A stretch of 64,000 bases of DNA from NCBI GenBank assembly GCA_946811185.2, contig OX328108.1, positions 42,302,357-42,366,356 of the forward strand, read 5' to 3'. A program made the position numbers and the translations under genes. The DNA is from Hippopus hippopus. Its lineage: Eukaryota > Mollusca > Bivalvia > Cardiida > Cardiidae. The notes beneath the pieces are model-generated. The model ran no database searches and had not been told where the DNA came from. It was given only the letters and a program-made list of their open reading frames with translations. The first letter of the stretch is position 1. Each line of letters starts with the position of its first letter. Of the stretch, positions 24,801 to 36,800 are shown in pieces.

Positions 24801-27800
24801 AGCGCCTTTCCCCATCATGTTTTTCTACATTTTCAAAAACAAATGCCGGTACTTCAATTTGAGCCAGATTTAATTAGTCCTCTGAAAGTTATTTGAATTT
24901 GGACAAGTTCAGAATGGTGTCGTTTTGTAAAGAGTTAAGGGACATTGCAAGAATGACAGTACCAACAAACAAGTTTACATTGTTCATAAACAATTCCACA
25001 TGCCAGTGAGTGTAAACACTTCACATTCTTCTTAATCCTGAACACTTTACCAAACACTCTTAACATCTCTGAAGAGAAAGGCATTTGAAAGCATTGTGAG
25101 AAAAGGATAAAATGCTGGTAACTTCCTTCAAATGCTGTTAAACTCCTACAACTAAGTCGAGTTTAGTTTGTTTTCTGCAAAAGCTTTGAAATGAGACCAG
25201 TCTTAATTTTATTGTCTAGTATAGGGTTAAAGCACTGTAAAAAGAAAATAGACCTTCTAAAACACAACAATAAACCACAACACTAAAGTTTTTGAGGAAG
25301 CTTTGGCACTATTTTCCACAAAATAGCCAACAACAAAGATTCAAGAACAGACTGCACAGTTCATGCTGTCCAATCTTGATCTACACTGCCCATAAAATGC
25401 AGTCCAATCTCAATCAACACTGTCAACAAAAACCAAATAAAGTGAAGTTTACAGCTCTAAGGGTTAGCACCACTGCAGCAAAGTACATTTACCTGTAGAT
25501 TGCCACTACAACAAGGCAGGCTTATCACTGCAGTGTTCACACCCTCACTTTCCCTATACACTCTCAAATCTGGACCAATACTTTGACTCTTTACTAGACG
25601 ACAAATTTTTATAGCCTTCGACTCGTCCATATCAAAAACAATAGCAAATGACAAATCCAATTGCTAAATGTCTTTGAAAAGGTATGAAAAATTGTGGATA
25701 AATGAAAAGGTGCTGGTTACCGCAGTATTCTCTTTTTCCAACAATGTTTTCAAAGTCGTCATTCCTCAGTGTCATCAAAACAGGAGATTTTGCGGTAAAG
25801 GGTTAAGTGCATTTTAACTTATCTTGAATAAAGAGCCAATTCTTTGAAAAATAACATCATTGAGAAAGGAAAATGACTTGGTTATGCACAATTCCTCTAC
25901 TTACAACAATCTTTCAAATCTTTGACTCTCTTTAGCTAGACTCATTTGTAAAAGAGTAAAAAACATTGTGGAAAAAGGAATATATGCCGGTTACCAACAT
26001 TTTCTTATTCCCACAATGTTCTCAATATAACCAACATTGTGTGTTTGTATGTTTAACACCGTTTTCAAAATTAAATTCCGTTGTATGGTGGTGTGCATCC
26101 ATGCTTTCCTGTAGTTTCTTGAAACAGTACTTTGCACAGTATTCTCCCCAAGCCACAGGCTGCTTTCCAATAAAACCTCTCAAGGCTCTTCAAACTGGGA
26201 ATTCATCATCAATTGACTGTATTTCAGCAAAATCAACATACATCAATGACTTTTTCCAATTCTTCCCATCACTCACTGTTCTGAGATGCTTTCAGATAAA
26301 ACAAGAGTAATTCCATGGTCAAGTAAGGTCATCACCCACAGAAAGAAATTGGCCACTCTAGGTCAAGTCAACCCTTTACAAAACAATCCGGCTTCAACAA
26401 TCTCGAGAAAGAAGCCTTTGAAAATCTTCCGGTAAACTGAGAAAATTCCAGTACCCAGCTATATCTCAGTTGTTTTTTTTTCACAATGTTTTCTTCTCTT
26501 CCAGAGAAAAACAATTCTAACCACAATTTGTTCAACATCTGCAAAAATTTCAAATTTGTTTAGTTTGTAGGTCATTAAAACACTTTCAACAGTATTTCAA
26601 TTATACCTCACCTACCACAACATCTACCCAAGCATTCCCCCAGTTTCTTTTACCAGTACCTTGCACATTGCTTTCAAAATCACTGGCTGCTTTCCTACTG
26701 AACAATGTCATAACTAAAGTTCCCCCATTCAGACAGGAATGAATCTTTTCTAATGACTCATCAGTCCTGTGAAGAGTGTTGGCAAAAACTGAATTCAAGC
26801 TCACAAACGCTGGCTTACTTGCCCAGTGATTTACCACTAACATATAGGGGCTTGGCAGGAGAAAATTAACCATTACAAGCCAAGAATACACCAAACAGAC
26901 ATTTGTTTATGTGGGGTTTAACTGCATTTTCAACATTGTTTCAGTTATATTGCGCCAGCCTGTGCATTATACTTTCCCGGATTTTTTTTACAAGTACTTT
27001 GCACAATATTCTTTCCAAGTCACTGGCTGCTTTCTAACATAACCATCATAGAAAAAACAATCATTGGTGAGAGATGAATGAACCCTGTTGCAATGACTTA
27101 GTATCAAGTTTTTGACAGAAATAGGCCTTATGTATTGACTGAGCCATCAGGCTTGATTTGACAAAAGTTAACCCTTGGCGCATTAACTCTAACATTAATC
27201 ACACAAGAAATATTTAGACTTGTCCAAATTCAAAGCATTTGCAGATGTCAATTTAAATTTGGCTCAAATGATGGAATTTGTCTTTGATAGGGTAGAAAAC
27301 ATTGTAGGAAAAGGAGAAAATGCTGGTTACCAGCATTTTCTCCTTTTCCCACAATGTTTTCAAAAGGCTTCTTCTTCAGGGTCGTTAAAACTCGTTAAAG
27401 AGTTAACTCATCACCAAACGACAAATCTTATACTTTTCCAACAGGAAAGCTTTCGCAGACAACAATTTCATTGTGTGCCAAATGCTGCAATTTGTCTTTG
27501 ATAGCGTCGAAAACGTAGAAAAAGGACAAAATGCTGGTTACCACCATTTTCCCCTTTTTCTCACGTTTTCAAAATCCTTTCTCCTCATGGTTGTTACAAC
27601 AAGGGAATGTTTGGTAAAGAGTTAAACAAACACAACAGACTGGGAGACATTACTAGTCCCAAAAAAGATCCGAATCATTGCCATTTCAAGGCTGCTTTTG
27701 TCCAGAATGTCTCGGCCAAACAGACAGTAAAGATCAAAGATCAGGGTCTGTCTTCACCAACTATTCTAAATTGCATTCTTAGCCTAATTCTAGATTTACA

Positions 27801-30800
27801 AAGTAACACAACTTTTGATTGGCTAAACCATTTGGTTTAGCCAGTCAGAAATGGTTTAGCCAGTCAGAAGTTGTGTTACTTTTAAATCTAGAAAATGATT
27901 AAGAATAACACTAAGAATGGTTGGTGAATACCGATCAAGAGTCCACAAAATTCTCATCAAAACACACAGATCAAACCAAAGGTCAGACTTCACATTTTGT
28001 GCAGTGTGATCTTCTGTCAACACCAGCTGTAAAGCCAACTATTATAAGAGAAGGTAATTTGGATTAACTTATTACCAAATATGGCCTACACAGGCTGATC
28101 CGGACGATGCTTTACGCAAATGTCCGAATGCCCTTTTTTGCATGTTGCAGGCCATATGTTATAGTCTATTTCATAAAAACCTGGATTTCTACTTCACAGT
28201 ACATACTTCCTTTAACCCTTTATCAAATGACTAAATTTTGGACTTGACCAAGTTGACAGCATTTGCAGACAACAAAATAAATGTAGTTAAAAGATTTCTG
28301 TCTTTGATAGGGTATAAAACATTGTGGGAGAGGGACAAAATTATGGCAGCCAGTATTTTCTCTTTTTCTTAAAATATTTTCAAAAGCCTTCTTCTTCAGG
28401 GTCGTTAAAACCCGGAATTGTGTGGTAAAGGGTCACTATTTTCTGCCCAATCTTTGCTAACACTAAATGACATACATCACTACTGAGCCAAATATTTATA
28501 TAGACCTGTGGTCTGGGAAATTTATCACTTACTTTCATCAAACCTTGTATATCTTTCTTTCACCCTCCTCCTCTCTATTTTTCCTTCCCTTTATCTCTTG
28601 CACGCATAAAATCAATACTTCTCTAAATTTCTCACCATCTCAATCTTCTCCTTTCTAATTAGTTTATTACACATTATTCTGTTTTCGACAATATTTGTGT
28701 CACAGTTGCACCTACCCATGCATTTTTATTGTATTGGAGTTTAACAATGTTTTAACGGTTTAGGTACTATCACAGCAGTCAGTGCACCTACACATGTGTT
28801 TCCTGGCTTTCTCACACCAGTAGTGACACAAGTTTCTTCCTAAGCCACTAACTACTTTTCTAACATGCATCAGAGGTGAGAGGCAAAAGGAAGTTTTCCT
28901 CCATCGGGTAACGACCTGTAACCACCAGGTCATGACTCAGATACCCTAACCACTGAGCTTCTCGGCCAGGCCTACCTATGCATTCCTCGGCCTGTATTGA
29001 GCCATTTTCAATAACATTCTTAATCTAATTCTCAACAATTTTCTTAATTTCAAAGACACATAATTCAAAAATGGCTCAAACAAATGTTTTAGCCACACAA
29101 TAATTCTGCTTCTTTTCAGATTTAGAATAAAGGTCTACAGCCCCTAACTCATTGATAAACATCAACGTTTTCATAAAGGCTATTCAGCCAATCTCGGCAG
29201 CATCCATCTTTTAATATGAGAGTTAGGGGCCGTAGACCTTAAGACTTAAACCTATACCAAACGACAAAATTTTAGACTGATCAAGATTGAAAGTATTTGC
29301 AAAATACAAATAATCTGTTGCTCATATAATGGAATTTGTCTCTGAAAGGTAAGAAAACATTGTGGGAAAAGGAAAAAATGCTGGTTACCAGTATTTTCTC
29401 CTTTTCCCACATGTTTTCAAAGGTCATTTCTCTTAGGGTCATTAAAACTCGGGCTTGCGTGGTAAAGGGTTAAAATGCATTTTGAAATGGTTGGTGAATA
29501 AGTACCCAGGTGTCTGCTTTAGCAGTACTGCATGCAAAACTCCAAGCCACTTTCTGCTTCCTCATGTCAACAAGACCAAAATTATGTTCAACCATGGGCA
29601 AGATGTTCAGCAACAGAGATTTCACTCTTTACCAAACAATCACATGTTTTAAATGCCTTTAAAAAGAAGGCTTTTACAAACATTGTGAAAAAAGGAGAAA
29701 ATGCTGGTAACCAGCATTTTCACCTTTTCTAATAATGTTGTTTCTGCTCCAACAAAGACAAATCCCATCTTTCAAGCTTTCTAAGACTGTTGTTTGGAGA
29801 TACCTACAATACAGCAGAGTAGACAATATTGTTGTCTGGTAACGAGTTAATAAGGTATTCGACATTACCTCAACCCCAGCTGTGGCATCTAACATGGTGG
29901 CGTCAGCTACTTCTGCTGGTTGGTAAACCTGAGGTGGGACTTGAGCATACATCAGTTCAGGCTGCATGGTGATCATGTAGGGGTTAGCTGCGGCCGCTGT
30001 GAGGGCTGTTGTTGGACTCTGTAAAAGAAATCAGAACTTGCAACACGGGCACTGCCAATGCTCAATGAATGTGCTCAATGAATGACATTTTTTAAGACTT
30101 GCGCTAAGAATATGTTGCTAATTTGTGTTACTTAGTAAAAGCTGAAGATACATCCTTACAGCCAGAGAGAAAAAAATAATTTTAAAACTTGACAGTTTGT
30201 AGAATGGCTTGAAATTTAGTCAGCTGTGACAACATAGATAAATTACCGATATTTTATTCTATAAATGATTAAAAAAAAAAAAAAAGGGATTCTTCTTTGA
30301 TTTAAAACCAGAAATGACAACAGCGATTTCTTTCATGGCCACAAGAAAATAAAATGCATTTTTTCTACTAGGAAGAAGCCCTTTGAAAACATTGAGGGCA
30401 AAGAAGAAAATGCTGGTAACTCGTATTTTTTCCTTTTCCTACACTGTTCTCTACCCTATTATAGACAGAATTCATATTTTGAGTTATTTGTCATCTGCAA
30501 ATGCTTCCAGATTGGACAAGTCTAACATTTTGTTGTGTGATAAAAGGTTAAAAGATAACTTCTATAATGTGAACTACAGTTATCTGGGAATGCTTTCGAT
30601 TTGGACGAGTGAAATTTTACTGTTTGGCAAGGACAGTAGTTTGGTTTGTATTGGAATTAAACACCCTTTTAACAGCTAAGGTCATATTACAGTGGCCAGT
30701 GCACCTACACATGGGTTTTCTCACACTAGTAATGACGTAACTTTGTTTCCAAGCCACTGCCTGCTTTTATCACATGCATCAAAGGTAAGAGGCAAAAAAT

Positions 30801-33800
30801 CGCCGAAAAGAAAGTTTGCCTCAACCTGGTATGAAGCCAGCAACCATCAGGTCACAAGTCGGATATGCTAACCACTGACCGACCTGGCCAGGCTAAGGAG
30901 AGTAGTAAGCAAACCTCAGAAAGATCAACATACCTGGGTCATGTATCTCCACTGTCCGCTTGTGGCTGCTGCTGCCGCTGCTGTGGCTGTAGTTGCCCAT
31001 TGTGGTGAGGTCTGAAACAGAAAATTATCCTAATTATAAACTAAAACACGGAAAATCTGCTTTATTCAATATGAGATATTTTCCTATTTTTGTTTTGGTC
31101 ACTAAGTTGTCAAAGGTGACCTCCTGAGAGACTAAACTCCTCATCAAATGATGGAATTTTAGACATTCTCAAATGGACAGCATTTGCAAATGACTAAATA
31201 AATGTGACTCAAAAATTGAAACTTGTTTTAAGAAGGATAGAAAACATTGTGGGAAAAGGAGAAAATGCTGGTAACCAGCATTTTCCCCTTTTTCCACAAT
31301 GTTTTCAAAAGCTTCTCTTTTCAGGGTTGTTATTGATTGATTGACTGACTGAATGGCGTTTTACGCCTCTTTCAACATTATTTTAGTCATACCACGCCGA
31401 CAGCTTACATATTCATGTATTTCCTGGGTTTTACCAGTACTAGGTTAGAGCTCCGAGGTGTCTTGCCCATGGACACTCCCACGAAAAACCTGTGGATCAA
31501 GCATCTATAAAATCCATTTTGTCTAACAACCATCTGAATCATGAGGTAGAACGGTCATTAGACAAGCAGAAAATTGATGAACAGCAGAAACCTTAGACCC
31601 AAGTCAGCATGCCCTGGCTAACACAAGTGCATGCTTTTTGCAGATCCATGTCTCAAATGGCTTGATCTTTTGATATATTTTGCAATGATCTGATCATGCC
31701 CCATTTGCTCAACAAAGTAATACCTGCATTTGCAAAGCAAGAAGTTTAATCCCTTACTAGGATATTCCTTTTTTTATGACACTGCAAAGGGTCCGCCAGT
31801 GGCATGTACAAAGTGTATGCAAGGTCTGTATGCACAAAACGATGTAATTGGTATTCTCAGGTCATTTTCTAAATTTGAAAAGTAACACATTTTCAGACTG
31901 GCTAAACCAAATTCAGCCAATCAGAAAATGTGTTACTTCAAACTTATAGCAATCTTGGAAATAAGACTTCCAAAGCAAATTAGAATGATTGGTGAATAAC
32001 AGCCCTGATCTTAATCCTTAATGCACTTGGCACAACTTTGTTTCTATTGTAAAAGTTTAGATCAAGATCAAGCTGCACAGAATGTAGTCTACATAGTACA
32101 TAAATGTATGTGGAAGCAAACCCTCTACAGTAACTGCTTCTAGTAAGGACAAACTACATTCCAGAGGCAACTGCACCTTTCCATGTGTTATGAGTTCCTT
32201 TACAATAGTACTTCATAAAATCTTTTTTTCCCGTGTCTGTTTGTATTGAAGCCTACCACTGTTTTAACAGCTTATGTCATATCACGGTGGCCATTGCACC
32301 TATGCACACGTTTTCTGGCTTTCTCACACAAGTACTGACAAACTTTCCTTCCAAGCCACTGTCTGCTTTTCCATATATATCATCATCTAACAGTATTTGG
32401 CGGGGAGGAGACTACAGAAGCTGTTCTATTTTTATCACAATGATTGTCTGTGATAACTCTTCACACGAGATTTTAGGCAAATCTGTATTGAAAGCACATG
32501 TACAGACAACACATTTAAATGATCTTATTTGTCTATAAAAGGGTAGAAAACATCCTGGGAAACGGAAACAAGAGCACAGCATGCGAGTGTCAATGCTGGG
32601 CTACAGTTGCTTGATTTACAGAGAGAATTCTCAGTAGAGGAGGGGGCATGACTGTAAAAAATATTTGGTGGTAGTCTACTCTTGTTGTATGGGTTTGATA
32701 GTTGACATCTTGTCCAAGTTTTAATTGAAAATCTTCAATAATAACAGAGATGAAAATGTCAAAGTTGTTGCATCACACCGACGGGGCAGATAACACCAGG
32801 GCTAGACATATTATACCTTGATGTTTTCTTTAAACAAGAGGGCCATGATGGCCCATCATGGCCCTGTATCGCTCCACTAGCTAATACATGCCAAACATTA
32901 CAATACTTGGCCAATTGGTTTTGAACATAAGACCCCTGAGACAGGACTAAAATTGGTAGCCCTAGTTCATATGGTTAGTAACAAGAAGATTTCTAAAGAT
33001 TTCACTATATAAGCCCATGTAAAACTTCTGACTCGGGATGAATCAAGTTCCATCCTAGGGCTATAATTTACACACTCTTGGTGAAGGTCCTCTAAATATA
33101 GCTACATGCGAAATTTGGTAGCCCTGCGCTTTATGAATAAGTACAGGGAGATTTCAAGTTTTCTCTATATAAGCCCATGTAAAACTTGTGACCCCCCCAG
33201 GCAGGGCCAATTTTGACCCCAGGGCTATAATTTGGGCACTCTTGGTAGAGGCCCACTAGATAAAGCCACATGCAAAATTTGGTAGCCCTAGGCCTTATGG
33301 CTAGGTACAGGGAGATTTCAAAAATTTTCCCTAAATAAGCCCATGTAAAACTTCTGACCCCTGGGGTGGGGTCAAATTTGACCCAAGGGCTATAATTTGG
33401 GCACTCTTGGTAGAGGCCCACTAGATAAAGCCACATGCAAAATTTGGTAGCCCTAGGCCTTCTGGCTAGGTACAGGGAGATTTCTAAAGTTTTCCCTCTA
33501 TAAGCCCATGTAAAACTTGTGACCCCCAGGGCGGGGTTAAATTTGACCCTAGGGCTATAATTTGAAGAAACTTGATAGAGGCCCACTAGACAAAGCTACA
33601 TGCCAAATTTGGTAGCCCTAGGCCTTATGGTTTCAGACAAGAAGATTTTCAAAGATTTCCAATATTTTTAAGTTTTGTTGCCATGGCAACCAGAGTTTTT
33701 GAAGGAATCAAATTCTTTTAAGAAATTCTGAAGAGGACCATGGCAGGATCATTTCTGTGAAGTTTCATCAAAATTGGATGGGTAGTTTCAGAGATGTTTA

Positions 33801-36800
33801 AAATAAAAGTTAACGCACAGACGGACACACGCACGACTGACTGACAACGGGCCATGACATAAGCCCGCTGGCCTTCGGCCAGTGGAGTAAAAACAGCCAA
33901 GCTAAAAATGCTGATCAGCAGCTATTTCTCCTTCTCCCACAAGGTTTTCAAAAGCCTTCTTTGTCATAGTCGTTAAAAAGTTGGGAGTGTGTAGCAAAGG
34001 GTTACACAAGTTACAAGTCTGACATGTTTTCCTGTACAAAATACCTGGTATGAAGCATACGAGGAGAGTGGTACCTGATATGTTGGTTGTACGTACACTG
34101 GTGGTGTCTGAGGGACCATCAAGGCTGTCTGAGGCTACAAAATAAACCAGAACAGTTCTCCTGAAAAATCTTAGCATTTAAGACGTCATTTGGATTAGAA
34201 TATGGATTATACAGTTTTCTTTGTTAATTCTCCCATATCATTGCAAAAAATTTCCTGGGTTTCCTGTGTGATTGTAAGGTGTTGAACGCCATTTTTAACA
34301 TTCTATCAGTAATACTGCAGTGGCCAGTGCACCTATCCATGCTTTTTTTAAGTTTCTTATTCACATAATTTTCTTCCCCAGCCACTTGCTGCTTCCCACA
34401 TAACCATTCAAACAATCATCAGCGTTGAGATAGGAATGAATCCTGTCCAAACGACTATCGTCAATCCTCAGAAAGAAAATGGACGAACTGGGAATCATAA
34501 TTACAAATTGAAAGCTTCTAATTAGAGGCTAATGATTGATTGTACAGTGTTTGACTCCATTTTCAACATTTGTCCCAGCAAGCGCACCTTTCCATGCTTT
34601 CCCGTCGTTTGTTTTCCCAGTACTTAGTATTCTTACCAAGCCCTTGGCCAATTTTCCACATTACCATCGTCAACACAATGATCAACACTGAGAGAGGGAT
34701 GAATCCTGTCGCAATGACTATCACCAATCCTTGACAAGCAATTTGCCAAGCTGGGGATTCAAACCAGTGAACCCCTGTTCTCAAGTCCTGTAAACTACAG
34801 ATTGCGATACCAGGGCTTGGCTAACTAGAAATGTGTCACAAACATGGATGTCCCTGACTGCAACCTTGACCTATGAGCTGACAACACCGTTGTTGCTTGC
34901 AACAAGTTGTCTATCCAAGTTGTTTGTGCCAAATTATTTTAGAATCAGACCCTGCATCTTGAATTTAGTGGCTGGACACAAACTGAACGGATTACCGAAC
35001 ATATACACACATACATAAACACACAGAGACGGGTGACACTATATGCCACCCCACCACCATTTTAATAGTGGGGGCATAATTGAAGGTTAAAAACTAGTCA
35101 GTAATCAATTTTCAAACAACAAACCTGTGCCTGGGGGACAGCATATCCACCGCCATCAGGGGAGGCAAATACTGCCATGCCATTCTGGTATGTATATGGA
35201 ACGCCATTGGAAAACAACACTGTGCCCTGAGCCACTGGGGACTCTGAAAGGCAAGAGAAGTCGGTTCAGAGTTATAGGAAAGAACAAAAGATTTTATACA
35301 TGTAAACAAACATAACATGAAAGAACAGGTGACGTTTTAACCCTTCAAGTGCCTTTCACAAACATAGTTGCCTTTGCGGCCAGTGTAGATTAATATCAGA
35401 CTGCACAAAACGTGCAGTCTGATCTCTAATCTACACTGTCCGCTTTGCTGAAACCTTGTAAACAAAAGGAGTCTTCAAGTTTCAACTATTTTGATCTTAT
35501 TTCTGTACTGAAAATGTCTGATGGGTTTCTTGGCGCTCTAAGAGTTAGTTCAAGAGAAACATGTCATTACTGGAAACTTGTACCTAAAGTGTGTACCCTA
35601 TGTAAGTCCCGAAGGGTCAATCAGCATTGCTTGACATCACAGTTTTCAATGTTTGATAATACATGTTCCGAATGTACCAAAAGATTACTATCTTCAGTAT
35701 CTTTGATACGATTTAGTTTTTCCCAAAACTTTCAATCCAAAAGGGAATTGTAGCATGCTCAACATACTGAAGTTCTGCAAAAGTGATAAAACCAACTTCT
35801 GAAATGTTCAAAATCCTACCGTGCTGTTTACTGTAGGTTTTACAAAAATGAAAGTTTTGTATATGTGCTTTTGTACAATTTAGATGGTCATCAATGCCTG
35901 ACCTATGGTGCATTAAGGCATACAATAAAACATCATCTTCAATATTTCTGCACAAATGCCACGCACAGACCCAATGCAGCACCAAGATTCAGTCAAAATT
36001 CAAACAATATTTTGTGGAATGCTATTAAACTCTCTGGGAGCAAATTTGCTCATGTTTCACAAAATATGAGACAAAATAGACAGAATATTAGACTGTATGC
36101 ATACTCTTGGAAGCTTTTTCTTATGCGGCACACAACAGTGATCCTTGTACATGTAGCCTCTTGGCTGCTATGGGCAAGAAAAGTAGCTTTAGCAGACAGT
36201 ACAAACAAGGTTCAACTGTACAAATCAGGAAGTTATGATCTTGGATCTTCACTGTCCACTACTTACAAAAAACTTGCAGTGAAACTAGATATATTCCATC
36301 CACTTGTTGCACAGAATACTTAATCCAATCTTAGATCTAAGCCATCCACTACTTGCACAGAACTTGCAGTCTGATCTTAGAACTACTACTTAATTCTAAA
36401 CAATGACATACCATACATTTGATGACAAGTTTCCAAAAATAACATGATCTTAACAACTTTGAATTACAATATTGTTTCAACAGTCAAGAAAATGGCTTCA
36501 ATTCATAACAAAGTTGGTTATGGCTTTTTTAACTAATTTCTAGTAGAATTCAAAATTGAAAAAGGAACAATTTCAACAAGGAACAAGAAATCACATGCAT
36601 TTTAATCCTTTCCCTTTGTAACAAATACTCCGCAAATATCTGTTTGAGTATTTTTGTGGTTATGGCTATTTTCAACTTGTAACTTCTTACCAAATTCAAT
36701 AAACGTTCACAGAAAATTTTGCCTTTCGGAACACACTAAATACGTGTACGAGTGACACTCCAGTAAAAGGGGGTTTAATGCATCTCTGTGATGAGCAGCA

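Larger units (their letters stand above)
15878..29868 (-). other. boule intron 10 (14 kb)
   Basis: The longest intron separates the conserved tail from the terminal exon. It holds at least 15 MITE-1 copies, two MITE-2 copies, composite elements at 17.5-18.3, 20.3-21.3 and 22.1-22.6 kb, SINEs, a 191-bp foldback and a 111-bp TIR element. I found no further exon, but a small cassette exon could be missed. About 19.03-19.97 kb and 21.75-22.1 kb show nothing recognisable. Confidence 0.8.
30019..30933 (-). other. boule intron 9 (0.9 kb)
   Basis: It contains a MITE-1 missing its first end (30366-30553) and a SINE-alpha (30641-30897) ending about 36 nt from exon 9. Confidence 0.85.
31012..34044 (-). 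other. boule intron 8 (3.0 kb)
   Basis: It contains a MITE-1 (31133-31332) abutting a SINE-beta piece, a TIR-element relic (31470-31630), a short inverted repeat (31868-31945), a SINE-alpha piece, and a three-level nest of elements (32455-34004). Confidence 0.85.

Noticed and set aside
27220..27501. Recurrent peptide around GENAGYQHFLLFPQCF in many open frames
   Set aside because: It is the translation of the MITE-1 palindrome arm and recurs wherever a copy lies, on either strand.
27746..27936. Possible microRNA precursor
   Set aside because: It is a long foldback with a related element at 31868, so a mobile-element origin explains it better.
33131..33586. 151-residue minus-strand frame with repeated peptide
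   Set aside because: The ~165-bp unit happens to be divisible by three. It lies inside a composite element and has no start or splice context.
35865..36323. 152-residue plus-strand frame in intron 6
   Set aside because: No recognisable domain, low-complexity AT-rich codons, antisense to boule; likely chance.
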